Shown one piece after another: positions 52,390 to 60,035 of a stretch of DNA of 64,000 nt. The DNA is from Gammaproteobacteria bacterium. Lineage in GTDB: Bacteria; Pseudomonadota; Gammaproteobacteria; Steroidobacterales; XN24. The translations under genes were made by a program, and so were the position numbers. The number at the start of each line of letters is the position of its first letter. The first letter of the stretch is position 1. Below the pieces are notes generated by a model. It did not search any database. It had not been told where the DNA came from and worked only from the letters and a program-made list of their open reading frames with translations. The DNA is taken from assembly GCA_024640085.1 (NCBI GenBank), contig JAHEFR010000071.1, positions 16,636 through 80,635 on the forward strand. Reading direction: 5' to 3'.

Positions 52390-53706
52390 ATGAACCGGCC
52401 GGCCCCCAGCCCGTACACCCACCGCAACGTGTGGGCGCTGTCGGCCCCCATGATCCTGTCGAATATCACCGTCCCCCTCCTGGGGCTGGTGGACACCGCC
52501 GTCATGGGTCACCTGAACTCGCCGCGCTACCTGGGGGCGGTGGCGGTGGGCGCGACGATTTTCAGCGTGCTCTTCATGGGCCTGAACTTCCTGCGCATGG
52601 GCACCACCGGCCTCGCCGCCCAGGCGCGGGGCGCGGACGACGCGGACCAGATGCGCACGGTCCTCGCCCAGGCGCTCCTTATCTCGGTCGCCATGGCTAT
52701 CCTCCTGCTCGCCCTGCAACAGCCCGTCGGGCGGCTGGCCATGTGGCTGCTGGCGCCGGAAGCCGAGGTTGTGGGCCCAGCGCAGACCTACTACGCCGTC
52801 CGAATCTGGGCAGCGCCGGCAGCCCTGGCCAATTTCGCCCTGGTGGGCTGGTTCATCGGCATGCAGAACACCCGCGCGCCCCTGTATCTCATGCTGGTCA
52901 CCAATGTCACGAATATCGCCCTGTCGCTGTGGTTCGTGATCGGCCTGGGTTATCGAGCCGGCGGGGTGGCCGCCGCCAGCGTGACGGCCGAGTACGTCGG
53001 GCTCGTCGCCGGAATCTGGCTTGTCCGCCGCGAGTTGGCGGGCGTGGGCGGCAGACTCAGGCGGGAGAACGTGCTCGACCCGGTCAGGCTGCGAAGGATC
53101 TTCTCGGTCAATGGCAACCTGCTCGTCAGGACCCTGTCGCTGATGTTCGTATTCAGTTTCATCACCGCCCAGGGCGCCCGCATGGGCACGGCAATCCTGG
53201 CGGCCAATGCCATATTGATCCAGTTCCAGTACTTCATGGCCTATGCCCTGGACGGGTTCGCCCACGCGGCCGAGGCCCTGGCCGGCCGCGCGCTCGGCGA
53301 ACGCAACGACGCAGGCTTCCGGCATGCGGTGCGCCTGTCGCTGGTCTGGTCCGCCGGCGTGGCGGCGCTGTTTTCCTTCGTCTTCGCGATCGCAGGCAGG
53401 CAGGTCATCGAGTTGCTGACAGGCCAGGCGGACCTGCGCGAACTCGCGGCGGCCTTCCTGCCTTGGATGATCGCCTCGCCCCTGGTCTCGTTCTGGAGCT
53501 TCCTGTTCGACGGGGTCTTTGTCGGCGCGACATGGGCCAGGGAGATGCGCAACACCATGGTCTTCTCTGCCTTCGTCGTCTTCGTACCCTGCTACTACCT
53601 GACGCAGGCCCTGGGACTCGGCAATCACGGGCTGTGGCTGGCTTTCGTCGTCTTCATGGCCGCCCGGGCGATCACCATGGCAAGGGTATATCTGCGCCGT
53701 GCGTGA
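52390..53706 (+). CDS. MATE family efflux transporter (DinF-like)
   Basis: A 438-residue transporter with twelve predicted helices. The repeated MATE halves begin LSAPMILSNITVPLLGLVDTAVMGHL and FSVNGNLLVRTLSLMFVFSFI. The first half shows FMGLNFLRMGTTGLAAQARG, typical of DinF members that use Na+ or H+ to expel cationic or amphipathic drugs. A large open frame on the opposite strand (52231-54135) is a shadow of its GC-rich codons. Substrate unknown. Confidence 0.9.
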   Translation: MNRPAPSPYTHRNVWALSAPMILSNITVPLLGLVDTAVMGHLNSPRYLGAVAVGATIFSVLFMGLNFLRMGTTGLAAQARGADDADQMRTVLAQALLISVAMAILLLALQQPVGRLAMWLLAPEAEVVGPAQTYYAVRIWAAPAALANFALVGWFIGMQNTRAPLYLMLVTNVTNIALSLWFVIGLGYRAGGVAAASVTAEYVGLVAGIWLVRRELAGVGGRLRRENVLDPVRLRRIFSVNGNLLVRTLSLMFVFSFITAQGARMGTAILAANAILIQFQYFMAYALDGFAHAAEALAGRALGERNDAGFRHAVRLSLVWSAGVAALFSFVFAIAGRQVIELLTGQADLRELAAAFLPWMIASPLVSFWSFLFDGVFVGATWAREMRNTMVFSAFVVFVPCYYLTQALGLGNHGLWLAFVVFMAARAITMARVYLRRA

Positions 53707-53880
53707 ATTTATGCCTCCCGAGGACTTCCGCCGCGTCTGGCGACCACCGCGCGGTGCCGGATGGGGCATACAATTCTGGCCCTGGGCCCACGGCACCGAT
53801 GACACGCACGGGATCGCCTCGCCTGGCGGCAGCAGGGAATCGCGTCGGGTCGGAAAGTGTGTGACGGGAGAGATCCAGCC

Positions 53881-54123
53881 ATGAGCTTCGGCGAACATGT
53901 CCGCAGGACCTTGCGAGTAGCCACGACATCCGCGGTTGCGTTGGGCCTCCTCCTGGCGGTCGTCGGTCTCGCAACCTCCGGCATCCAGGTCAATGTGGAG
54001 TTCGAGCAGCCTGACTCGGGCTGGCTGTTGCTGGCGGTGCCCGCCATCGGCCTGGCCGTCTCCGCCCTGCTCTTGCCACTGTCCTTCCTGTTCGACAGGC
54101 TCTTGTTCCGCGGCCGTCCCTGA
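53881..54123 (+). CDS. Small membrane protein, two helices
   Basis: An 80-residue protein with two hydrophobic segments, TTSAVALGLLLAVVGLATSG and WLLLAVPAIGLAVSALLLPLSFLF, joined by a short polar loop (QVNVEFEQPDSG). A GGGAGAG ribosome site lies ahead of the ATG. No family recognised. It begins the long + strand series of short genes that runs to the window's end. The 174 bases before it hold nothing clear. Confidence 0.6.
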   Translation: MSFGEHVRRTLRVATTSAVALGLLLAVVGLATSGIQVNVEFEQPDSGWLLLAVPAIGLAVSALLLPLSFLFDRLLFRGRP

Positions 54124-54262
54124 CGGTGCCCGCATCGCCGTGGATCTCCCGGGGGATGCGAACCGTCAGCAACCCCGGGCGCCTGGCATGCCGCATGGGT
54201 ACCGATGGTAAGCTCTTGGCTCCCGGTGCCCGGCCGGGGGAGACAGCGCGGGAGGGGCCCTG

Positions 54263-54802
54263 GTGAACATCAAGGTCAGGCACGCAGAGCCGGGAGACTT
54301 CGAGGCTCTGCGAGAAATCCACGCCCAGCCCAAGGCGGTCTGGGGCACGCTGCAATTGCCGTTCCCGTCGGCGGAGAAATGGCGCAAGCGGGTCCAGGAG
54401 TTGCCGGAAGGCAAGCATTTCCTCGTGGCCAGCGTCGATGAAGAAATCGTCGGCGCTCTGGTGCTGTGGCAGGAGACCCGCTCGCCGAGGCGGCGGCACG
54501 CCGGAAATCTCGGCATGGCGGTGCATGACCGCTGGCAGGGCCGGGGCGTCGGCCACGCGTTGATGGCGGCCGCTATCGAGATGGCCGACAACTGGCTGAA
54601 TCTGCTGCGGCTGGAACTGAGCGTGTTCGTCGACAACGAGCCGGCGATCCGCCTGTACAGGAAATGGGGATTCAATACCGAGGGTACGTGGGAGAAGTAT
54701 GCGTTCCGCGATGGCCGCTACGTGGACGCCTACTGCATGGCGCGGATCCGTCACCCCGAGGCCGTGACGGAACGGCCGCTACCGGAGGACGACGGGGAAT
54801 GA
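54263..54802 (+). CDS. GNAT acetyltransferase
   Basis: A 179-residue GCN5-related N-acetyltransferase. The acetyl-CoA loop is LGMAVHDRWQGRGVGHALMAAA, with VHD before it as usual, and motif B runs LLRLELSVFVDNEPAIRLYRKWGF. The closest familiar group acts on small amines or on amino groups of peptide antibiotics. It starts with GTG preceded by GGAGGGG. Its stop overlaps the next gene's ATG (ATGA), so it is coupled to the SRPBCC and cytochrome P460 genes. Confidence 0.88.
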   Translation: MNIKVRHAEPGDFEALREIHAQPKAVWGTLQLPFPSAEKWRKRVQELPEGKHFLVASVDEEIVGALVLWQETRSPRRRHAGNLGMAVHDRWQGRGVGHALMAAAIEMADNWLNLLRLELSVFVDNEPAIRLYRKWGFNTEGTWEKYAFRDGRYVDAYCMARIRHPEAVTERPLPEDDGE

Positions 54803-55347
54803 TCGACTCCGATGCATATGACTGGACGTGTTTCGACATCGTCTTCTACTACGACCAGAGACCCGACGAGGTATTCCGTGCCTGGGCTACACGCGCCGGC
54901 CTGACCTCCTTCTTCATCGACGGGGCCACCTTCACGGATTCGACCGGCCAGGAAAGGGCGCCGCACGATATCACCAGACCGGGGGATCGTTACCGCTGGG
55001 ACTGGCGCCACCCCTACTGGCTGGAAGGCGAGATCAGCCGGGTCATCGAGGAGCGTGAAATCTCGTTTACCTTCGGCACCATGGAGGTCTCGATCCAGCT
55101 CGCGGACATCGACGGAGGGACCGAGCTCCACCTGGTACAGTCCGCGATCCCGGACTCGCCGGACGGACGAGTATTCGGTCACCTCAACTGCCGTTCGTGC
55201 TGGATTTTTTTCCTTACCAACCTGAAGGCTGTACTCGATACGGGCACGGATCTCCGGGACAAGGATCCGGGGCGGGCATCTTCCATGGAGGTGGGTTTCG
55301 CCCCGATCAGCCGCACACTCGACGCTGCAGAAGGAGGGAAGATATGA
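54799..55347 (+). CDS. SRPBCC (AHSA1-like) domain protein
   Basis: A 182-residue START/Bet v1-fold protein. The N-terminal strand DIVFYYDQRPDEVFRAWATRAGLTSFF, then RYRWDWRHPYWLEGEI and the C-terminal amphipathic helix around CRSCWIFFLTNLKAVLD are typical of AHSA1-type proteins that bind a hydrophobic ligand or client. It has the ATG inside the stop of the GNAT gene and its own stop overlaps the cytochrome P460 ATG. Confidence 0.78.
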   Translation: MIDSDAYDWTCFDIVFYYDQRPDEVFRAWATRAGLTSFFIDGATFTDSTGQERAPHDITRPGDRYRWDWRHPYWLEGEISRVIEEREISFTFGTMEVSIQLADIDGGTELHLVQSAIPDSPDGRVFGHLNCRSCWIFFLTNLKAVLDTGTDLRDKDPGRASSMEVGFAPISRTLDAAEGGKI

Positions 55348-55847
55348 CCTTGATCCGAATGGTGACAGGCTTGTTGATCGCATGGATGACCATCGCCACG
55401 GCTCACGGTGGCGATGCCGGTCCGGCACCGAACGGCATCGAGCTGCCCGCCGGTTACAAGGACTGGCGGGTGATCGCCTCATCCCACCGTGAGGACAACA
55501 GCACGCTGCGGGTGATCCTGGGTAACGACGCCGCCATAGAGGCGGCCCGCACCGGCAACACGAATCCCTGGCCGGACGGCAGCATCCTCGCCAAGCTGGT
55601 GTGGAAGGACACCGCCCATCCGGCCTGGCCGAAGGCCACCGTCCCCGGAGAGTTCGTCCATGCGGAATTCATGGTCAAGGACTCGGCCGCCTATCCCGCC
55701 ACCGGCGGTTGGGGATATGCGCGCTGGAAAGGTCTCGATCAACAGCCTTATGGCGCCGACGCTTCCTTCGTCCAGGAATGTCACGGATGTCACACACCGG
55801 TGAAGGACAACGATTACGTGTTCACTCATCCGGCCAGCCTTCCGTGA
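55344..55847 (+). CDS. Cytochrome P460 family protein
   Basis: A 167-residue periplasmic c-haem protein. The signal peptide (MVTGLLIAWMTIATAHG) is followed by the family start ELPAGYKDWRVIASSHR, NPWPDGSILAKLVWKD, GWGYARWKG and the C-terminal haem site CHGCHTPVKDNDYVFTHP. Family members in ammonia oxidisers oxidise hydroxylamine and have a lysine-haem cross-link; the cross-linking lysine cannot be assigned here. Others may detoxify nitrogen compounds. GGAGGGAAG precedes the ATG, which overlaps the SRPBCC stop. The 88 bases after it show no terminator. Confidence 0.88.
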   Translation: MTLIRMVTGLLIAWMTIATAHGGDAGPAPNGIELPAGYKDWRVIASSHREDNSTLRVILGNDAAIEAARTGNTNPWPDGSILAKLVWKDTAHPAWPKATVPGEFVHAEFMVKDSAAYPATGGWGYARWKGLDQQPYGADASFVQECHGCHTPVKDNDYVFTHPASLP

Positions 55848-55935
55848 CGACTGCAAGCCGGGTCGGTAACCGCCACCTGCGACGCCCTTCGCTCGGATCC
55901 GTACCGGCTCCATTGGGGGGCCCGCAGAATTCAAG

Positions 55936-56562
55936 ATGAAGAGGCACTCTGTCGGGATCGTGATCTTCGACGACGTCGAGGTCCTGGACTTCTGCGGGCC
56001 GTTCGAGGTCTTCTCCGTCACTCGGATCAATGCCGGCGAGGACGCGGAACCCGTCGCACCGTATACGGTCCACCTGGTGGCAGAAACCAACCGGGAAGTG
56101 CTGACAGTGGGTGGGATGCGCGTCCTGCCCCACGCGAGCTTCGACCACTGCCCCGCACTGGACGTCCTCCTGGTACCGGGAGGCCAGGGTACACGCGCAC
56201 AACTCGGCAACGAGGCCATGATCCGCTTCGTGCGGGATCGTGCCGCCACCGTTTCACTACTGACATCCGTCTGCACCGGATCGCTCCTTCTGGCCAGGGC
56301 CGGCCTGCTCCACAGTCGGCGCGCGACCACTCACTGGCAGGTGCTGGACCTCATGGAGGAAATGTTCCCGGACGTGATCGTGGAACGCGGCCTCCACGTC
56401 GTGGAGGACGGTGACGTGGTCACGTCAGCCGGCATTTCCGCCGGCATCGACATGGCCCTGCGCGTCGTCGCCCGGCAGGTCGGAGAGTCAGTGGCGCGGG
56501 AGACAGCAAGACAAATGGAGTACCCCTACCCGGAGTCGGATGCGCGTCGGATCAGTTTCTGA
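55936..56562 (+). CDS. DJ-1/PfpI family protein, isonitrile-hydratase-like
   Basis: A 208-residue class-I glutamine-amidotransferase-fold protein. The nucleophile elbow is SVCTGSLLLARAGLL with the cysteine, followed by RRATTHWQ and SAGISAGIDMALRVV. These are close to the isonitrile hydratase/transcriptional regulator FtrA-like group. N-terminal GIVIFDDVEVLDFCGPFEVF supports it. No helix-turn-helix part is attached, so it is likely an enzyme. A ribosome site is hard to see. Confidence 0.85.
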   Translation: MKRHSVGIVIFDDVEVLDFCGPFEVFSVTRINAGEDAEPVAPYTVHLVAETNREVLTVGGMRVLPHASFDHCPALDVLLVPGGQGTRAQLGNEAMIRFVRDRAATVSLLTSVCTGSLLLARAGLLHSRRATTHWQVLDLMEEMFPDVIVERGLHVVEDGDVVTSAGISAGIDMALRVVARQVGESVARETARQMEYPYPESDARRISF

Positions 56563-56600
56563 GCAGACTTCCGGGAGCAGAAAAGATGGAGGAATCAGGC

Positions 56601-56798
56601 ATGCCTGTCATTCAGTGCGACATACGCGAAGGACGCTCAGCCGAGCAAAAGCAGGCCATGGCCCAGGCGATCACCCGGGCCGTGCACGAAACTATCGGAG
56701 CGCCGGTCGAGTACATCTACGTGTTGATCCGTGAAACACCAGGCTCACATCACGTGAAAGGCGGCCATGCCCTGCCCGAGTACGAAGGGAGCGGTTGA
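56601..56798 (+). CDS. 4-oxalocrotonate tautomerase family protein
   Basis: A 65-residue tautomerase. After methionine removal the catalytic N-terminal proline is P1 (PVIQCDIREGRSAEQKQAM), and the family arginine lies in VLIRETPGSHHVKGG. I start here, at MPVIQ, not five codons earlier, because the proline must be N-terminal; GGAGG lies upstream. Fourteen residues longer than some minimal 4-OTs only at the C-terminus. Substrate unknown. Confidence 0.88.
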   Translation: MPVIQCDIREGRSAEQKQAMAQAITRAVHETIGAPVEYIYVLIRETPGSHHVKGGHALPEYEGSG

Positions 56799-56841
56799 CC
56801 ATAGGACCGGCCCGATCCGCCCCGCGCCAGGTTTTCGATCC

Positions 56842-57315
56842 GTGAGGACGCTGCTGCTGATCCTGGCCGTGACCCTCTGGACCACGGTCCGTCACGAGGC
56901 CAGCCACGCCCTTGTGGCATGGCTCGGCGGGACCAGGATCGACGAAATGAGGCTGCTCCCCGGGATTCATCCCGAGGCCGGGTTCTACTTCGGATACGTG
57001 ATCTACGGTGGCGAGACCTCGTGGCTGGCCACGGCGGCGCCGTACCTGACGGACCTGTTGTTGCTGCTGGCGGCCCTGGCGCTGATCAGCCTGTCCGCGG
57101 ACTGGAGACGCTATCGGCGGCTCATCCTGCTGTTCGGCGTCGTCTCTCCCATGGTGGATCTCGCCTACGGCTACCAGGGCGGACTGTGGCGTCCGGCCAC
57201 CGACGTGGCGGATCTTTTCGAGATTTTGCCGCCAGCGGCCGTCAACGTCTTCTTCGCTGGCGCCATCGGGCTGTCCGTCTACCTGTTTCGGCGGCTCCGG
57301 ACCTCCCGGGCGTGA
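56842..57315 (+). CDS. Membrane protein with HEASH motif (M50-like peptidase?)
   Basis: A 157-residue protein with about four helices. The motif TVRHEASHALVAWLGGTRI fits HExxH of zinc metallopeptidases of the M50 site-2 type. The second M50 signature, N-x2-P-x-P-x-x-D-G or similar, is not clear; VSPMVDLAYGYQGG could supply the aspartate. It might therefore be a minimal intramembrane protease or an inactive relative. It starts with GTG and overlaps nothing. Confidence 0.6.
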   Translation: MRTLLLILAVTLWTTVRHEASHALVAWLGGTRIDEMRLLPGIHPEAGFYFGYVIYGGETSWLATAAPYLTDLLLLLAALALISLSADWRRYRRLILLFGVVSPMVDLAYGYQGGLWRPATDVADLFEILPPAAVNVFFAGAIGLSVYLFRRLRTSRA

Positions 57316-57424
57316 CGGGGTCGGGCACTTTGCCGAGAGGCGTGGGCGGACCGCCGTGGCAGCAAGTATGCTTGCCCCGGGCATGCCGGTCGGGAAATCG
57401 CTTCACGCTGCACGGAGAAACACT

Positions 57425-57808
57425 ATGGCCAAGGTAATCGGCGTCGGGGGCGTCTTCTTCAAGACGGATGATCCCCAGGGACTGGGGGCATGGTATCGCG
57501 ACTGGCTGGGCGTTCCCATCGACGAGACGTACGGCGGAGCCAGTTTTCGACCGGAGCACATGGCTGACGGCGGCTACACGGTGTGGGCGCCCTTCCAGTC
57601 CACAACCACCTACTTCAGCCCGTCGGCCAAGCCCTATATGTTCAACCTCGTTGTCGACGACCTGGACGGCGCCCTGGCGCAGGTCACCAAGGGCGGGGGT
57701 AAGGTCGTCGGCGAGGTCGAGGACCTCGAGTACGGCCGCTTCGGCTGGTTTATGGATCCGGACGGCAACAAGGTCGAATTGTGGGAACCAAGGCCGATAG
57801 CGGACTGA
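57425..57808 (+). CDS. VOC/glyoxalase superfamily protein
   Basis: A 127-residue vicinal-oxygen-chelate protein. The paired beta-alpha-beta halves show GVGGVFFKTDDPQGLGAWYRDWLG and DDLDGALAQVTKGGGKVVGE, ending GWFMDPDGNKVELWEP (the last metal-ligand Glu position). The first ligand position, normally His/Gln, is replaced by hydrophobic residues (GGVFFK), so canonical glyoxalase chemistry is doubtful. GGAGAAAC precedes the ATG. Confidence 0.85.
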   Translation: MAKVIGVGGVFFKTDDPQGLGAWYRDWLGVPIDETYGGASFRPEHMADGGYTVWAPFQSTTTYFSPSAKPYMFNLVVDDLDGALAQVTKGGGKVVGEVEDLEYGRFGWFMDPDGNKVELWEPRPIAD

Positions 57809-57836
57809 TCCGCACCGGCAAGAGAGGATCGACCCA

Positions 57837-58418
57837 GTGATCCCCGATGAGGGCTTCGCGGAAATCCTGACCGAGCGGCTGCTGATCCGACGGTTCCGGC
57901 CGTCCGATGCCCCACGCCTCTCGGACTACCGGAGCGATCCGGCCACAGCCTGGTTCCAGAGCTGGGCGACGCCGTTTTCCGTGACCGACGCCACCGGATT
58001 CATCCGCGACATGCTCGCCAGGCATCCCGGCGAACCCGGACAGTGGTTCCAGTTCGCGATCACCGCGAATGGCAGCGAACACGTAATCGGCGACTGCGCC
58101 GTCTGCTGTTCATCGGTCCCGCCGCCCATCGCCGAGATCGGATGCACCCTCTCGTCCTCGTTCCAGGGCCACGGATACGCCAGAGAGGCTCTGAAGGCGG
58201 TCACCGCCTATGCTTCCGCCGCGCTGGGAGCGGAGTGGGTGCTGGGGGTGACGGACCGCCGCAATGCCAGCGCGCGCAAACTGATGCGATCCATGGGCTG
58301 GAACGAAGGCCCTGACGATGACCTGATCCCGCCCAGCGGCCCGGTGGGGGAAGATGAGGTGATGTTTGCGCTCCGTGTGGCCGGCCCGGCGCAAGCCCGG
58401 GCGGCCGGCGAGAGGTAA
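57837..58418 (+). CDS. GNAT acetyltransferase (RimJ/RimL-like)
   Basis: A 193-residue acetyltransferase. TERLLIRRFRPSDAPRLSDYRSDP is the RimJ/RimL-type N-terminus; the acetyl-CoA motif is EIGCTLSSSFQGHGYAREALKAV, and VTDRRNASARKLMRSMGW motif B. It starts with GTG. First of four GNAT genes in a row; the two proteins have different lengths and sequences, so they are not recent duplicates. Confidence 0.86.
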   Translation: MIPDEGFAEILTERLLIRRFRPSDAPRLSDYRSDPATAWFQSWATPFSVTDATGFIRDMLARHPGEPGQWFQFAITANGSEHVIGDCAVCCSSVPPPIAEIGCTLSSSFQGHGYAREALKAVTAYASAALGAEWVLGVTDRRNASARKLMRSMGWNEGPDDDLIPPSGPVGEDEVMFALRVAGPAQARAAGER

Positions 58419-58424
58419 TGGTTC

Positions 58425-58952
58425 GTGTCGAAGCGCCCGTTTCCCCGAATCCGACTCGAAACGCCCGCCCTGTCGCACAGCACCGAGTTCCTCGCCGCAG
58501 TTGCAGCCAGCCGGGACCTGCATGACCCCTGGGCCAGCCCTCCTGACTCGCCAGCGGCGTTCCTCGCCTACCTGGACAAATTGTCCGGCCCCCGCGACAT
58601 CGGATATCTGGTCCGGACCGAAGACGGTGACCTCGCCGGCGTCATCAACCTGAACGAAATCGTTCGCGGCGTGTTCAAGAGCGCCTATCTGGGTTATTAC
58701 GGACTCGAACCTCACACGCGCCGGGGTTATATGAGCGCCGGCTTGTACTCTGTAGTGCGCCGTGCGTTTCGCAATCATCGGCTGCATCGCCTCGAGGCGA
58801 ACATCCAGCCCGAGAACCAGGCCTCCCTCCACCTCGTTCGCGGACTCGGGTTCCGGCGCGAGGGGCTGAGCCGACGCTACCTGAAGATTGGCGGGATGTG
58901 GCGGGATCACGAACGCTGGGCGATCCTCGCCGAGGACCTGCATGGACCGTAA
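58425..58952 (+). CDS. GNAT acetyltransferase (RimJ/RimL-type)
   Basis: A 175-residue acetyltransferase resembling RimJ. The CoA-binding block is YYGLEPHTRRGYMSAGLYSVVRRAF, with LHRLEANIQPENQASLHLVRGLGFRREGLSRRYLKIGG after it, the typical RimJ C-terminus. It starts with GTG six bases after the previous GNAT. Possible substrate: N-terminus of a protein or a small amine. Confidence 0.88.
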   Translation: MSKRPFPRIRLETPALSHSTEFLAAVAASRDLHDPWASPPDSPAAFLAYLDKLSGPRDIGYLVRTEDGDLAGVINLNEIVRGVFKSAYLGYYGLEPHTRRGYMSAGLYSVVRRAFRNHRLHRLEANIQPENQASLHLVRGLGFRREGLSRRYLKIGGMWRDHERWAILAEDLHGP

Positions 58953-58979
58953 CGCGAAAGCCTGGAAGAGGGAATGGCC

Positions 58980-59438
58980 ATGAAGATCGAGTTGCGCCCG
59001 CTGACTCGCGAGAACTGGCGGGAATGCGCCAGGCTCGAACTCGCGCCGGGTCAGGAGCGCTTCGTCGCCACCAACGTCGCCTCCATCGCCGAGTCCCGTT
59101 TCGAGCCTCATTACGAACCACGGGCCATCTATGCCGACAGGGAAATGGTCGGCTTCCTGATGTACTGCCCGGAAGGCGACAGGGAGACCGGTCTGTACTG
59201 GCTCTTCCGTCTTATGACAGCCAGGGCTCACCAGGCCAGGGGCATAGGCGCCATGGCCGTGCGGGCAGCGCTGGAGGAGATCGCCAGCCGGGGCGGTCGC
59301 GTGGTGAAGATCTCCCATGTTCCGCAAAACATCGTGGCCTCGAAGCTTTACCAGCGGTTGGGATTCCGTCCCACGGGTGAGATCGAGGACGGTGAGGTGG
59401 TCCTCGAAATGGAATTGCCCGAGCGCTCGGGTCTATGA
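58980..59438 (+). CDS. GNAT acetyltransferase (diamine N-acetyltransferase-like)
   Basis: A 152-residue acetyltransferase. KIELRPLTRENWRECARLELAPGQ and the YWLFRLMTARAHQARGIGAMAV CoA motif fit the spermine/spermidine- or diamine-acetyltransferase-like group (related to BltD). The start is the second ATG because AGAGGGA lies six bases before it. A C-terminal LGFRPTGEIEDGEVVLEMELP closes the fold. Confidence 0.86.
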   Translation: MKIELRPLTRENWRECARLELAPGQERFVATNVASIAESRFEPHYEPRAIYADREMVGFLMYCPEGDRETGLYWLFRLMTARAHQARGIGAMAVRAALEEIASRGGRVVKISHVPQNIVASKLYQRLGFRPTGEIEDGEVVLEMELPERSGL

Positions 59439-59451
59439 TCGGAGACGGGTT

Positions 59452-59952
59452 ATGCGGGACAACCGGTCGCAAACAATGTCAGCAGAAACCACAAACATCA
59501 GGCGGGCGTGCACGGCAGACGCGCCGGAACTCTCCGTACTCGCCATGCGTTCCAAGGCATGCTGGGGATATTCCAGGGAATTCATGGAGGCGTGCCGGGC
59601 CGCGCTCACCTATGACGAATCCTACCTGGAACAGCACGAGGTCTATGTCCTCGAATCGAGCCAGCGGATCATCGGATTCTATTCGCTGGAGCCGCTGCCC
59701 GATGCGACCCTGGAACTCGGAGCCCTGTTCGTCGAGCCCGGCGACATCGGCAAGGGTTACGGCCGCCTGCTCGTGGAGCACGCCCTCGAGAAAGCGAAGG
59801 ACGCCGGCGCCTCCAGGATCGAAATCCAGGGGGATCCCAACGCCCGGGGATTCTACCTGGCGATGGGCGCGACCCTGGCCGGCGAGTGCGAATCCCGGAG
59901 TATCCCCGGCCGGATGCTGCCCTTGTTCCATGTGCCCGTGGATCGGGAATGA
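59452..59952 (+). CDS. GNAT acetyltransferase
   Basis: A 166-residue acetyltransferase. TTNIRRACTADAPELSVLAMRSKACWGYS starts the fold; the CoA motif is LGALFVEPGDIGKGYGRLLVEHAL, and IEIQGDPNARGFYLAMGA is motif B. GGAG (59441-59444) seven bases upstream supports this ATG over the later one at residue 9. Last of the four consecutive GNATs. Confidence 0.85.
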   Translation: MRDNRSQTMSAETTNIRRACTADAPELSVLAMRSKACWGYSREFMEACRAALTYDESYLEQHEVYVLESSQRIIGFYSLEPLPDATLELGALFVEPGDIGKGYGRLLVEHALEKAKDAGASRIEIQGDPNARGFYLAMGATLAGECESRSIPGRMLPLFHVPVDRE

Positions 59953-60035
59953 GTCTCCCCACCCGAGCCGCGACGCCGGCTGACTGGCGTCAGGCGCCAC
60001 CCGGACCCGATGTCGCCGGGTAACCAGGGACTAGG

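Noticed and set aside
52231..54135. 634-residue minus-strand open frame across the MATE gene
   Set aside because: The plus-strand frame has twelve hydrophobic helices and MATE motifs. The antisense product is rich in Gln, Arg, His and Pro, as expected from reading membrane-protein codons backwards.
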